NCBI RefSeq assembly: GCF_902459745.1
Contig: NZ_CABPSJ010000001.1
Coordinates: 310,001-374,000 of the forward strand
Source: Pandoraea communis
GTDB taxonomy: Bacteria > Pseudomonadota > Gammaproteobacteria > Burkholderiales > Burkholderiaceae
DNA: 64,000 nt
Direction of reading: 5' to 3'
Shown piece by piece: positions 11,288-20,889 of the stretch. Under the pieces are notes generated by a model that ran no database searches, was not told the origin of the DNA, and saw nothing but the letters and a program-made list of their open reading frames with translations. A program made the position numbers and the translations under genes. Position 1 is the stretch's first letter; each line of letters starts with the position of its first letter.

Positions 11288-12487
11288 ATGTTCGAACATA
11301 TCGATGCCTACCCCGGTGACCCGATCCTGTCGCTCAATGAGAATTTCGCGAAAGATCCCCGTACCGACAAGGTCAACCTGAGCATCGGCATCTATTACGA
11401 CGACGATGGCCGTCTGCCGGTTATGCAGGCCGTGCGTCAGGCTGAAGCGCTGCTGCTCGCCGAAGTCGGTCCGAAGCCGTACCTGCCGATGGCGGGCTTC
11501 GCCGGCTATCGCGACGTCGTGCAAGCCCTCGTGTTCGGTGAAGACTCGCCAGCCCGCAAGGCCGGCAGCATCGCCACGGTGCAGACGCTGGGCGGCTCGG
11601 GCGCACTCAAAGTCGGCGCAGACTTCATCAAGCGCTACTTCCCCAGCTCGCAGGTATGGGTGAGCGATCCGACGTGGGACAACCATCGCTTCATCTTCGA
11701 GCGCGCCGGTTTCACCGTGAATACGTATCCGTATTACGACGAAGCCACCGGCGGCCTGCAATTCGAAGCGATGGTCGATGCCATCGACAAACTGCCTGCG
11801 CGCAGCGTGGTGCTGCTGCACGCGTGCTGTCACAACCCGACCGGCGTCGATCTGAACGACGCACAGTGGGTGCAACTGATCGACGTGCTCAAGAAGCGCG
11901 AACTGCTGCCCTTCGTGGACATGGCGTATCAGGGCTTCGGCTCGGGCATCGACGCCGACGCCTTTGTGATCCGCGAGCTGGCCCGTCAGAGCGTGCCGGC
12001 CTTCGTCGCCAATTCGTTCTCGAAGAACTTCTCGCTGTACGGCGAGCGCTGCGGCGGGCTGTCGGTCATTTGCGAGTCGGCGGAAGCGGCCGATCGCGTG
12101 CTGGGGCAACTGACGAGCGCGGTGCGCTCGAACTACAGCAACCCGCCGACACACGGCGCGAAGATCGTTGCCAAGGTGCTGAGCACGCCGGAACTGCGCA
12201 AGTCGTGGGAAGCCGAACTCGCCGAGATGTGCCAGCGCATCACGCGCATGCGCGGTGCGATTCACGAAGGCCTGCGCGGCCACGTGCCCGACAACATGCT
12301 CTCGCGCTATCTCGAGCAGCGCGGCATGTTCACGTACACGGGACTGTCGGCGGCACAAGTCGACGTGCTGCGTGATCAGTATGGCGTCTATCTGATTCGC
12401 TCGGGCCGCATGTGCGTGGCCGGCCTGAACGAGAAGAACGTCGGTGTGGTAGCCGACAGCATTGCCAAGGTGCTGAACAACGGCTGA
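11288..12487 (+). CDS. tyrB: Aromatic amino acid aminotransferase
   Basis: This 399-residue class I PLP aminotransferase carries CHNPTG (181-186) and the Schiff-base lysine K246 in NSFSKNF, followed by the phosphate-binding YGERCG. It interconverts tyrosine/phenylalanine and their 2-oxo acids with 2-oxoglutarate, so it supplies 4-hydroxyphenylpyruvate to Hpd. The ATG at 11288 (MFEHIDAYPG) is the family start and follows a CAGGAAC ribosome site. A strong terminator follows. Broad aspartate aminotransferase activity is also possible. Confidence 0.92.
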   Translation: MFEHIDAYPGDPILSLNENFAKDPRTDKVNLSIGIYYDDDGRLPVMQAVRQAEALLLAEVGPKPYLPMAGFAGYRDVVQALVFGEDSPARKAGSIATVQTLGGSGALKVGADFIKRYFPSSQVWVSDPTWDNHRFIFERAGFTVNTYPYYDEATGGLQFEAMVDAIDKLPARSVVLLHACCHNPTGVDLNDAQWVQLIDVLKKRELLPFVDMAYQGFGSGIDADAFVIRELARQSVPAFVANSFSKNFSLYGERCGGLSVICESAEAADRVLGQLTSAVRSNYSNPPTHGAKIVAKVLSTPELRKSWEAELAEMCQRITRMRGAIHEGLRGHVPDNMLSRYLEQRGMFTYTGLSAAQVDVLRDQYGVYLIRSGRMCVAGLNEKNVGVVADSIAKVLNNG

Positions 12488-12512
12488 GCGTCGGTCGACA
12501 CATGAAGCAGGT

Positions 12513-12540
12513 AAGGGACGGCACATGCCGTCCCTTTTTT
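12513..12540 (+). terminator. Rho-independent terminator after tyrB
   Basis: AAGGGACGGC and GCCGTCCCTT pair around an ACAT loop, with a T-run (six T in total) immediately after on the plus strand. It also lies near the 3' end of the convergent hydrolase gene. Confidence 0.92.
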
Positions 12541-12556
12541 CATGTCTCGCAACGCC

Positions 12557-13384
12557 TCAGGACGCCTTGCGCAGGAACTCGAGCAAATCGGCGTTCACCT
12601 TGTCGGCCTCGACGACGCACATGCCGTGCGCACCGCCCGGATAGACCTTCAGCGTCGCGTGCTTGACGATCTGCGCGGTGAGTTTGCCCGAGTCGTCGAT
12701 GGGCACGATCTGATCGTCGTCGCCATGCAGCACAAGCGTTGGCACGTCGATCTTCTTCAGATCTGCGGTGTAGTCCACTTCCGAGAATTCCTTGATGCAA
12801 AGGTACTGGCCCAGATGCGAGCCCCACATCCCTTGCAGCCAGAAGGCATCGATCACCCCCTGCGACGCCTTGGCATTCGGCCGGTTGTACCCGAAAAACG
12901 GCACGGCCAGATCCCGATAGAACTGTGAGCGATTGCCCACCACATTCGCGCGAATTTCGTCGAACACGCCGATGGGCAGACCGTTCGGATTCTTGTCCGA
13001 CTTGACCATGATGGGCGGCACCGCACCGATCAGCACCGCCTGCGCAGCGCGGCGCGTGCCATGACGGCCGAGATAGTGCGCCACTTCGCCGCCTCCCGTG
13101 GAGTGCCCCACGAACGTGGCATCGTGCAGATCGAGCGATTCGACCAACGCCGCCAGATCGTCGGCGTAAGTGTCCATGTCGTTACCGGTGCCGGGCTGAT
13201 CCGAGCGCCCATGCCCGCGACGGTCATGGGCGATAACGCGAAACCCGTGCTGCACGAGAAACAGCATCTGGGCGTCCCACGCGTCGGCGCTCAGCGGCCA
13301 CCCGTGCGAGAACACCACTGGGCGGCCCTTGCCCCAGTCTTTGTAGAAAATCGAGGTGCCATCCTTCGTCTTGAAAGTGCTCAT
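12557..13384 (-). CDS. Alpha/beta hydrolase, non-haem chloroperoxidase type
   Basis: This 275-residue alpha/beta hydrolase has the nucleophile S95 in GHSTGGGE, an acid in the [10 protein letters not shown] loop and the catalytic histidine H253 (GAHGM). The N-terminal [10 protein letters not shown] oxyanion region is typical of cofactor-free chloroperoxidases and aryl esterases. These enzymes hydrolyse esters and show perhydrolase activity in vitro; the natural substrate is unknown. The ATG at 13384 is chosen because upstream codons in frame are not family-like, and it follows a CAAGGAT ribosome site. It stands alone in its transcription unit. Confidence 0.88.
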   Translation of the reverse strand: MSTFKTKDGTSIFYKDWGKGRPVVFSHGWPLSADAWDAQMLFLVQHGFRVIAHDRRGHGRSDQPGTGNDMDTYADDLAALVESLDLHDATFVGHSTGGGEVAHYLGRHGTRRAAQAVLIGAVPPIMVKSDKNPNGLPIGVFDEIRANVVGNRSQFYRDLAVPFFGYNRPNAKASQGVIDAFWLQGMWGSHLGQYLCIKEFSEVDYTADLKKIDVPTLVLHGDDDQIVPIDDSGKLTAQIVKHATLKVYPGGAHGMCVVEADKVNADLLEFLRKAS

Positions 13385-13791
13385 GATGCGATCCTTGCGC
13401 AATGCGCGATATGAACGACAACGAGGAGGTGCCGGCCGGGGCGTCTGTAGAGACGAGATGCCACGTCGCGACACGGAAGGCAGCGCGGCAGGGTTTGCCG
13501 GCCATCGAGACAGGACTTCACGTGTCGGAGTGCCATGCAACCGTCGTGAAGGTCTTCAATTTAAGACCGCGATGAGCCTGCATGCAAGGTGAAAATGCTT
13601 GACGATTTCGTGAGCGAGATTCACGAAACCTGCCGCATGAGTGTCATGAACGGCAAACCGGCAACACGATGCCCATTGCTGGTGCACACATGGCGCCGCC
13701 GTGCATCCGTCGTCAGCACATCTGCGCGCTTGGCGTTATATTGGCTGTCCCGCGGCTCTGCTGGCCGCTTATCACGAATGCGCCGATCCCC
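13385..13791. promoter_or_regulatory. Intergenic region between divergent hydrolase and GST genes
   Basis: This 407-base stretch has no supported gene. It contains a palindrome, TTTCGTGA (13606-13613) and TCACGAAA (13621-13628) separated by seven bases, a candidate operator for one of the divergent promoters. No regulator gene is adjacent. The rest shows no clear promoter hexamers. Confidence 0.45.
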
Positions 13792-14511
13792 ATGTCCGAT
13801 CAGTCCGCCGATTTGTCCCAGTTTCCCATCACGCGCAAGTGGCCTGCTGCGCACCCCGACCGTCTGCAACTGTATTCGCTGCCCACGCCCAACGGCGTGA
13901 AAGTGTCGATCATGCTTGAGGAGATCGGGCTGCCGTACGAAGTGCATCTGGTGAACTTCCAGACCGACGACCAGCTCTCGCCCGAGTTTCTCTCGCTCAA
14001 CCCCAACAACAAGATTCCCGCGATCCTCGATCCGAACGGTCCCGGCGGTAAGCCGCTGCCGCTGTTCGAGTCGGGCGCGATCCTCTGGTACCTCGCCGAG
14101 AAGACCGGCAAGTTGCTACCCGCCGACCCGGCCGCACGCTATGAAACGCTGCAATGGGTGATGTTCCAGATGGGCGGTGTCGGGCCGATGTTCGGTCAGG
14201 TGGGCTTCTTCCACAAATTCGCGGGCAAAGACTTCGAAGACAAGCGTCCGCGCGAGCGCTATGTGAACGAATCGAAGCGTTTGCTCGGCGTGCTCGATGC
14301 GCGTCTGGCGAATCGCCGGTGGATCATGGGCGACGACTACACGATTGCCGACATTGCGACGTTCCCGTGGATCAGAAATCTGGTCGGCTTCTACGAGGCA
14401 GGCGAGCTGGTCGATTTCGCCCAGTTCAAGAACGTGCAACGTGCACTCGCGGCATTCGTCGAGCGCCCCGCCGTCGTTCGCGGACTCGACATCCCGAAGC
14501 GCCCTGCATAA
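13792..14511 (+). CDS. Glutathione S-transferase, Nu-class / YfcG-like
   Basis: This 239-residue protein has an N-terminal thioredoxin-fold GST domain (about 24-110), with the conserved NPNNKIPAI and ESGAILWYLAE segments, and a C-terminal helical domain ending in IADIATFPWIRN. The TPNGVKVS stretch is typical of YfcG/YghU proteins, which use two glutathiones for disulfide-bond reduction. The ATG at 13792 starts a protein of normal size. The neighbouring hydrolase is divergent and gives no functional hint. Substrate unknown. Confidence 0.87.
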   Translation: MSDQSADLSQFPITRKWPAAHPDRLQLYSLPTPNGVKVSIMLEEIGLPYEVHLVNFQTDDQLSPEFLSLNPNNKIPAILDPNGPGGKPLPLFESGAILWYLAEKTGKLLPADPAARYETLQWVMFQMGGVGPMFGQVGFFHKFAGKDFEDKRPRERYVNESKRLLGVLDARLANRRWIMGDDYTIADIATFPWIRNLVGFYEAGELVDFAQFKNVQRALAAFVERPAVVRGLDIPKRPA

Positions 14512-14578
14512 GCGCGGATGAGCGCAAACGAGCGCAAAAAAACCGGCGCATCGATGAGATGGCCGGCTGAGAACGTGA

Positions 14579-14603
14579 CGAGGCACGAGGAGGTTGTGCC
14601 TCG
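14579..14603. terminator. Hairpin between convergent GST and fdh genes
   Basis: CGAGGCAC (14579-14586) and GTGCCTCG (14596-14603) are perfect arms around a nine-base loop. It sits between two convergent stop codons; no long T-run is present. Confidence 0.45.
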
Positions 14604-14618
14604 CCACACGTTGGGCCG

Positions 14619-15824
14619 TCAGGCCGACTTCCTGAAGCGAGCCGCCTCTTCCGAGCCGCCCGTGGCGTTACCGGCGCTGTACGAGTGAGCGCCCACCCCG
14701 GCGAGCTTGCCGTCCTGCACGATGAGGTACTCGTTGCGAATCGGACGATTCTCGAAGTAGCACTCCAGAATCTCGCGCGTGCCTGCGGCGTAACGTGTCT
14801 GTGCCGAGAGGCTCGTCCCGGAGATATGCGGCGTCATGCCGTGGTGCGGCATGCTGCGCCACGGATGATCGGCCGGTGCCGGTTGCGGGAACCACACGTC
14901 GCCGCCATAGCCGGCCAGCTGACCGCTCTCTAGGGCGGCCGCCACCGCGTCGCGGTCGCACAACTTGCCGCGCGCCGTGTTGATCAGATACGCACCGCGC
15001 TTGAAGTGCTTCAGGCTGTCGGCGTTGATCATGTGCTCCGTTTCCGGGTGCAGCGGGCAGTTCAGCGTAACCACGTCGCAAACCTTCGCCAGACTCTCAA
15101 GACTTGTGTGGTGCGTGAGGTTCAGTTCCTTCTCGACAGACGCCGGCAGACGGTGGCGATCGAGATAGTGCAGATGCGTGCCGAACGGCTTCATCAGGCG
15201 CAGCACGCGCAGACCGATCCGCCCCGCGGCGACCGTGCCGACATGCATACCTTCCAGATCGTACGAACGCTCAACGCAATCGGCAATGTTCCAGCCGCCC
15301 TTGAGTACCCAGTTGTACGACGGCAGATAGTTACGCACGAGCGCGAGCGTGGTCATCATCACGTGTTCGGCAACGCTGTTGCTGTTGCAGTACGTCACTT
15401 CCGCGACCGTGATGCCGTGCTCCATCGCAGCTTGCAGATCGGTGTGATCCGAGCCGATGCCCGCGGTCACGATCATCTTCAGTCGCTTCGCGCGCCTGAT
15501 GCGCTCGGCCGTCATGTAGGCGGGCCAGAACGGTTGCGAGATCACGATTTCGGCGTCGGCCAGTTCGCGGTCGAGCACGCTGTCGTCGCCATCCTTGCTC
15601 GACGTCACCACGAGTTGGTGACCGTTCGATTCGAGGTACTTGCGCAGGCCCAGTTCACCCGACACGCTGCCGAGCAGTGCCCCCGGCTGGAAGTCAATGG
15701 CACGCGGCGTCGGCAGCGACTGACCGTCGGGATACGATTCGATCTTGGGCAGATCGTCGCGGGCGTAGGTCTTCGGGTATCCGGTGACGGGGTCGTCGTA
15801 CAGCACACATACAATCTTTGCCAT
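14619..15824 (-). CDS. fdh: NAD-dependent formate dehydrogenase
   Basis: This 401-residue cytoplasmic D-2-hydroxyacid dehydrogenase-family enzyme oxidises formate to CO2 with NAD+. The length and sequence match single-subunit formate dehydrogenases of the Pseudomonas sp. 101 type. The nucleotide-binding segment GTVAAGRIG is at residues 196-204, the substrate arginine at R285 (NTARG) and the catalytic histidine at H333 (TPHISGTS). The formate-site residues around N147 and the PFWPAYMT loop (98-105) are also present. The ATG at 15824 follows a CAGGAGCGAGACACC ribosome site. The LysR gene upstream on the same strand is a likely regulator. Confidence 0.95.
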   Translation of the reverse strand: MAKIVCVLYDDPVTGYPKTYARDDLPKIESYPDGQSLPTPRAIDFQPGALLGSVSGELGLRKYLESNGHQLVVTSSKDGDDSVLDRELADAEIVISQPFWPAYMTAERIRRAKRLKMIVTAGIGSDHTDLQAAMEHGITVAEVTYCNSNSVAEHVMMTTLALVRNYLPSYNWVLKGGWNIADCVERSYDLEGMHVGTVAAGRIGLRVLRLMKPFGTHLHYLDRHRLPASVEKELNLTHHTSLESLAKVCDVVTLNCPLHPETEHMINADSLKHFKRGAYLINTARGKLCDRDAVAAALESGQLAGYGGDVWFPQPAPADHPWRSMPHHGMTPHISGTSLSAQTRYAAGTREILECYFENRPIRNEYLIVQDGKLAGVGAHSYSAGNATGGSEEAARFRKSA

Positions 15825-16150
15825 GGTGTCTCGCTCCTGAAATGATGATCTACACGATGTCTGCGTTGGCGACGCATCACAGCGTCGCTGCATTGCGACC
15901 AATGATCGATGCCACAGACGCGCTTGGAAAATCGTTCCGGCCGATCGATTGATCGGTGAGACCTATCAACTCGCAGGGCGATGGCTCAGACCCCGGCCGA
16001 TCCCCGTGATGTCCTGCGATCCCCCGGGCTTGGCACATGTCATGAAGTGTGCCAACTCAAGTCGACTCCAGGTCAAGGGATTGGCTGCGGGAATGGAGGG
16101 CGATCCCGGCCAGTGACGTCAAGCAGTAGCGTCGAAGAGAACGATCCGGA
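15825..16150. promoter_or_regulatory. Promoter region of fdh with an inverted repeat
   Basis: This 326-base gap lies between fdh and the upstream LysR gene on the same strand. It holds a perfect inverted repeat, TTGGCACA (16030-16037) and TGTGCCAA (16048-16055), with a ten-base spacer, about 210 bases upstream of fdh. It could be a LysR binding site or the 3' hairpin of the LysR transcript (no T-run). No gene is seen. Confidence 0.5.
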
Positions 16151-17062
16151 TTACGCTGGCAAGAGCGCGTCCAGCCGTGTCTGCAAATCGACCGAGCGAA
16201 ACGAAGCCACTGCCGCGTCGAGCAACGGCGGGCGTGGTTGCCGCTCACGCAAAATCAGACCGATCTCGCGGTGCAGCGCGGGTTGTAACGGCACGGCATG
16301 CAATTCGTCGCGCATCTCTGCGAGACACAGCACGCTGTGCGGCACGATGCTGAAGAGCCCGGCGCACCGCACATGCGCATACAGCGCCATGAGCGAATCC
16401 GTCTCCACGCGCGGCAACGCCGACGTGCCCGCCCGCGCCAGCGCCGCATCGATCCCCTGACGGCATTGCATGTTGCTCGTGAGCAGGCACAGCGGCAGCC
16501 TCGCCGCCTCATGCCACGACAACGACGTGCGTCCGGCCAGTGCGGTTTCGTCGCGCGCAATCAGCACATATCGTTCACGGAACAGCGAGATCGTTTCGAA
16601 TTCGCGTAGACGCGGATCGTCGAGATAGCTCAAACCGACATCCAGATCGAGTTCGGAAAGCTGACGCAGCGCCTGCGTCGCGGAAAGCGTATAGACCTCG
16701 TGACGCATACCGGGGAACTCGCGCAGACAGGCGTCGGTAAGCAGCGGTACGAGCGGCAGTGCGGTGGGGATCGCGCCGATGCGCAGGCAACCGGTGACTT
16801 CTCGACGGCTCGCGCTCGCCTCCTGTCGCAAGCCCTCGCAATCGGCCAGCACCTGTCGCGCCCACGCCAGCACGCGCTCGCCTTCCGGAGTGAAGCCTTC
16901 GAAGCGGCGTCCGCGACGCACGATCGGCAGGCCGAACTCTTCTTCGATACTACGGATCGCACCGGACAGCGTCGGCTGCGACACGTTGCACAGTTCCGCC
17001 GCGCGGCGAAAGTGCTGCGCCTGCGAAAGCGCCACGAGATAACTCAACTGCCGAATGAACAT
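16151..17062 (-). CDS. LysR-family regulator, probably of formate dehydrogenase
   Basis: This 303-residue protein has the N-terminal LysR helix-turn-helix (LSYLVALSQAQHFRRAAELC is at about 6-25; the recognition helix is QPTLSGAIRSIEEEFG, 29-44) and a periplasmic-binding-like effector domain from about 90. Genes of this subgroup often sit beside formate dehydrogenase operons (FdsR-like). The order and shared orientation with fdh support that role, but the effector is not known. The ATG at 17062 gives the standard length. AT-rich promoter sequence lies near 17100-17125. Confidence 0.83.
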   Translation of the reverse strand: MFIRQLSYLVALSQAQHFRRAAELCNVSQPTLSGAIRSIEEEFGLPIVRRGRRFEGFTPEGERVLAWARQVLADCEGLRQEASASRREVTGCLRIGAIPTALPLVPLLTDACLREFPGMRHEVYTLSATQALRQLSELDLDVGLSYLDDPRLREFETISLFRERYVLIARDETALAGRTSLSWHEAARLPLCLLTSNMQCRQGIDAALARAGTSALPRVETDSLMALYAHVRCAGLFSIVPHSVLCLAEMRDELHAVPLQPALHREIGLILRERQPRPPLLDAAVASFRSVDLQTRLDALLPA

Positions 17063-17225
17063 GGCCTGGGCCCTCCCCGGTGTCGCGGCAGACGCCTCCG
17101 CGCTACGTTATATCCTTTCAAATATAGCGCAAGGCATGACGGGCCAGTCATGAGAATACTGCATAACTGTGATGGCAAACCCGCCCGGCGGGCGCCGGGC
17201 GGTCGGCTTGCCCGATGGCCGCCGC

Positions 17226-19775
17226 TTATTGCGCGGGAACGGGCGAGGCGGGATTGGTTGTCGCGGGTGACGGGGAGACAGGCATCACGGGCGGCGCCGA
17301 CGATGCGCCGCTTCCCGCTGGGGACGACGGCGATCCGCCGTTCGGCGACGAAGCACCCGGCCCGTTCCACTCGCCCGGTACCCCCGGAATCGTGTTGCCG
17401 CGCGGCGCGCTTGCGGGCAACGCGGCATCTGGCTGCGTCAGCACGGCCGACGCGACCGGCACGGGCAACGGCCCACCGTCGCTGGCCGCATCGGGCGTCG
17501 GGACGGGCGGAGCCGGTACCGGTGCCGCCGGGCGCGTCACCGGTGCCTTCGGTTTGGTTTCCGGCGATGTCTTCGTGAAAAGGCCCGTCACCCAATCGGA
17601 GGCGCGTGTCCACCAGTCGCTGTACCAATGATGGTTGTCCGGGGCTTCGAACTTCGCATTCGCATCGATCACCTTCGCACGCAACGCCCGCGAGAATACG
17701 TCGCCGACGATCGGCAGCGCGCTATGAGCGCCCTGCCCCCAGTAATCGCTGCGCAGCGTGATACGGCTGTCGTTGAAGCCGACCCACGCGCCCGCCACCA
17801 ACTGCGGTTGCATGAGGATGAACCAGCCGTCGGCGTTGTCCTGTGTCGTGCCCGTCTTGCCCGCCACGTCGGCGCGAATGCCGAAGCGCGTACGAATCGC
17901 ATTTCCCGTACCGCGATTGATGACGCCGCGCATGGTGTCGAGCAGCGTGTAATCGTCGTTCACGGAGAGCGCCCGCTCGGGACGCGCCGGCGAGAACGTC
18001 GCCAGCACATCGCCTTCGCCGTTCGTGATCTCGGTGACCATTGTCGGCTCGCGATACTCGCCACCGTCCGCGATGGTGCCGTATGCGACGACCATTTCCT
18101 TGAGCGAAACAGGGCTCGTGCCCAGCGCCAGCGACGGCACCGGGTCGAGCTTGCTTTCGCGCACGCCCATCGCCCGCGCCAGCCCGGCCACGCGCGATGG
18201 CCCGACGTCCTGCATGAGTTGTGCCGTGACGGTGTTGCGCGACTGCGCCAGCGCGTCGCGCAACGTCATGGGTTTGTTGGTCGGCGCGCTGTCGTCGCTG
18301 GGCCGCCAGATCTCGCCGCCCGCGAGCGGGATCTCGACAATCTGGTCGACGATGGTGTCGTCCGGCGTTCTGCCTTTGACGAAGGCCGCGCCGTAGACGA
18401 ACGGCTTGAAGGTCGAGCCCGGCTGACGGCGTGCCTGCTGCACGTGATCGAACGGGTCGATCGTGAAATCGCGGCTGCCGACCCACGCGCGGATTTCCCC
18501 CGTGCGCGGATCGATGGCCAGAAAACCCGCCTGCACGCGAGTCTTCGTCGTGCGCAGATTCTGCATGAACGTCTTGTCCGCGAGCAGACGCTTCATCGCC
18601 GCCTCAGGCGCTTCGCCCCCCGCTACCGCATTGCGATACTCCGCCGATTCGCGCACGAACGACTGCACCAGCGCCGTACTGTCGCGCCAGCCTCCGCGTG
18701 CCGACCAGTTGGCGTCGGCAATGCCTTGCAACTGATTGGCCTGACGCGCCAGCGCCTGCGTCGCCATCGTCTGCAAACGCGAGTCGATGGTGGTGTGCAC
18801 GACGAGGCCGTCGGAATAGATGTTGTAGCCGTTCCGGTCTGCCCAACCGATCAGCCACTTGCGCAATTGCTGCGCGAAGTGCGGCGCGGGCCCCGGCGCT
18901 TCGGTCTGCCGCTCGAAGTCGATGCGCAACGGCCGCTTCTGCAGCGCGGCGAGCTTCGACGCGTCGAGGTCGCCGAACTTGACCATCTGGGCGAGCACGG
19001 TGTTGCGACGCTGCAATGCTCGCTCGGGGTTGATCACAGGGTTGTAATAGCTGTTGCCCTTGAGCATGCCGACGAGCGTGGCGGCTTCAACGACGTCGAG
19101 CTGATCGGCCGACTTGTCGAAGTACGTGCGCGCGGCCATCTCGATGCCGTACGCGTTGTACAGGAACGGCACAGTGTTCAGATACGTCTCGAGAATCTCG
19201 GGCTTCGTGTAAAGCGCTTCGATCTTGAGTGCGGTGATCGCTTCCTTGAGCTTGCGTGTGAGCGTGGGCGCGCGGCCGATCTCGTCGGGATACAGATTGC
19301 GCGCGAGCTGCTGCGTGATGGTCGAGCCGCCTTGCCGGTCGCCGGAGAACGTGTGCAGCGCCGCCGATGCCGTGCGCTTCAGGTCGATGCCGTGGTGCTC
19401 GTAGAAGCGGTGGTCTTCCGTCGCGATCAGCGCCTTGACGACATTCGGCGACACGTCCTTGAGCGCCACCCATTCCCGGTTCGAGGGCCGGAATTCGGCC
19501 AGCAGCTTGCCGTCCACCGACAACACTTGTGCCGGCTGGTCGATCTTCGCCCGCCGGATGTCGCGAATGCCCGGCGTGAACGGAATCAGGATCAGCGTGT
19601 AGGCGACGAGCAGGCATGGCACGGCCGCGATGGCGACGAGCACGCTGCGGCGCGTTGGATGGCGCAGGTGATACCACGCACGGGCCGCATATGGCTGCAA
19701 GGGTTGCACAAGGCGGAGACCATGCCGGCCAGCTTGGGCGGCGGCATGCAACAGCGACGAAATCGGGCGCTTCAC
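17226..19775 (-). CDS. Class A penicillin-binding protein (PBP1A type)
   Basis: This 849-residue bifunctional peptidoglycan synthase has a single N-terminal membrane anchor (about 44-66). The glycosyltransferase GT51 domain carries EDHRFYEHHG (120-129) and GGSTITQQ (149-156). The transpeptidase domain has the serine motif STFK (454-457), SRN (512-514) and KTGTT (640-644). All key residues are present. From about residue 755 the tail is rich in Pro, Ala and Ser with no recognised fold, probably a disordered periplasmic extension. It polymerises and cross-links murein in the periplasm. It is monocistronic and unrelated to its catabolic neighbours. Confidence 0.93.
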   Translation of the reverse strand: MKRPISSLLHAAAQAGRHGLRLVQPLQPYAARAWYHLRHPTRRSVLVAIAAVPCLLVAYTLILIPFTPGIRDIRRAKIDQPAQVLSVDGKLLAEFRPSNREWVALKDVSPNVVKALIATEDHRFYEHHGIDLKRTASAALHTFSGDRQGGSTITQQLARNLYPDEIGRAPTLTRKLKEAITALKIEALYTKPEILETYLNTVPFLYNAYGIEMAARTYFDKSADQLDVVEAATLVGMLKGNSYYNPVINPERALQRRNTVLAQMVKFGDLDASKLAALQKRPLRIDFERQTEAPGPAPHFAQQLRKWLIGWADRNGYNIYSDGLVVHTTIDSRLQTMATQALARQANQLQGIADANWSARGGWRDSTALVQSFVRESAEYRNAVAGGEAPEAAMKRLLADKTFMQNLRTTKTRVQAGFLAIDPRTGEIRAWVGSRDFTIDPFDHVQQARRQPGSTFKPFVYGAAFVKGRTPDDTIVDQIVEIPLAGGEIWRPSDDSAPTNKPMTLRDALAQSRNTVTAQLMQDVGPSRVAGLARAMGVRESKLDPVPSLALGTSPVSLKEMVVAYGTIADGGEYREPTMVTEITNGEGDVLATFSPARPERALSVNDDYTLLDTMRGVINRGTGNAIRTRFGIRADVAGKTGTTQDNADGWFILMQPQLVAGAWVGFNDSRITLRSDYWGQGAHSALPIVGDVFSRALRAKVIDANAKFEAPDNHHWYSDWWTRASDWVTGLFTKTSPETKPKAPVTRPAAPVPAPPVPTPDAASDGGPLPVPVASAVLTQPDAALPASAPRGNTIPGVPGEWNGPGASSPNGGSPSSPAGSGASSAPPVMPVSPSPATTNPASPVPAQ

Positions 19776-19836
19776 GATAGGGGAAAGCGTAGCAAAGTCC
19801 GCATCCTACCAAAACCGGCAGGCGAACCCTGCAAGC

Positions 19837-20553
19837 TCAGGGCACGATAGGTGCCGGCGAGTCGGGCTCGAGCTTGCGCCAAACGAAGCCAATGTGCTCG
19901 CGCATGATGCGGCGCGCCTCCTCCGGCTGACGTGTGCGAATCGCCTCCCAAAGCGCGAGATGCTGCGCGAGGATGATCTCCGACGCCTGTTCGCGCAACT
20001 CGAACAGCCCCGCGTTGTTCAGCGAGATGTGCTCGTAGAGCATCTTGACCACGCTGCCTTGCAGGTGACGGAGCATGGCGTTGTGAGACGCGTTGGCGAG
20101 CGCTGTGTGAAAGTCGCCGTCCAGCCGCGATTCGAGCACGGTGTCGCCTTGCTCGTGTGCGGCTACCAGCCCGTCGACCAGTTCCGCCATGCGGGCGAGA
20201 TCCTCGTCGGTCGCCCGCACGGCAGCCAGATATGCCGTGGTGCCCTCCAGCATCAGACGGAATTCCAGCATGTCAGGACGCAGTTCCGGATGGTCGCCCA
20301 CCAATTGTCGCCACGGTGAAATCAGCCCTGTCTGCAAACGATCCGAAACATAGACGCCCGAGGCGGCGCGCGTCTTGAGCAGCCCGCGAGCCACGAGGCG
20401 CTGAAGCGCCGCGCGAACCGTCGAGCGCGCCACCCCCAGCGACGCAGCCAACGCACGCTCGGACGGAATGCGCTCGCCTGGCGACCACACGCCTTCGATC
20501 AGTCGGGTTTCGAGTTCGCGCGTGATGCGCTCGGTCAGATTGGGACCGCTCAC
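19837..20553 (-). CDS. lldR: GntR/FadR-family regulator of lactate genes
   Basis: This 238-residue protein has an N-terminal GntR winged helix (SERALAASLGVARSTVRAAL near 31-50) and an all-helical FCD effector domain. It is divergent from the lldPEFG operon, so it most likely responds to lactate. The GTG at 20553 is chosen over an ATG 37 codons upstream because GGCAGGAGA sits seven bases upstream and the protein then begins at the family position. The operator-like palindrome at 20719-20735 matches the FadR-subfamily pattern TGGT-N3-ACCA, bound by LldR and PdhR in enterobacteria. Confidence 0.87.
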   Translation of the reverse strand: MSGPNLTERITRELETRLIEGVWSPGERIPSERALAASLGVARSTVRAALQRLVARGLLKTRAASGVYVSDRLQTGLISPWRQLVGDHPELRPDMLEFRLMLEGTTAYLAAVRATDEDLARMAELVDGLVAAHEQGDTVLESRLDGDFHTALANASHNAMLRHLQGSVVKMLYEHISLNNAGLFELREQASEIILAQHLALWEAIRTRQPEEARRIMREHIGFVWRKLEPDSPAPIVP

Positions 20554-20889
20554 GGTGATGTCTCCTGCCGCATGCCGGATGCGTTCGGTTGAATGCGTGC
20601 GATGGTGGCCACGCGGCGATCGAATTGCACCGCGCGAGCCTCGCATGCTCTGCGCGTGCACCATTGACGCATGTTCTCAGTTTGCCGCGATTCTGCGCCA
20701 CTCACCGCCGATCACGGCAACTGGTACGACCAGTTTGCCCGAACGCTTCTCGGGTGTCGATCATCGCGGCAGCCGGACGCTACGTCCGCGCGAACCGTCG
20801 TGCCATCCGCATCAAACGCGGCCGCACGCACGGCAATACGGCCAGAAACAGGCCTTAAAGCAATCGATCACCAAATCGAGGAGACGTAA
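20554..20889. promoter_or_regulatory. Divergent lldR / lldP control region
   Basis: This 336-base stretch holds no gene. It contains the palindrome at 20719-20735 and, just before lldP, the ribosome site GAGGAGA at 20878-20884. No second copy of the palindrome was found within it. Confidence 0.6.
20719..20735. promoter_or_regulatory. Probable LldR operator
   Basis: AACTGGT and ACCAGTT flank ACG in a perfect 7-3-7 palindrome. The core TGGTNNNACCA is the GntR/FadR-subfamily consensus for LldR/PdhR-like proteins. It lies about 165 bases from both divergent genes. Confidence 0.75.

Noticed and set aside
16030-16050. Sigma-54 promoter for fdh
   Set aside because: TTGGCAC is present but no TTGCA-type -12 element occurs at the required spacing on either strand.
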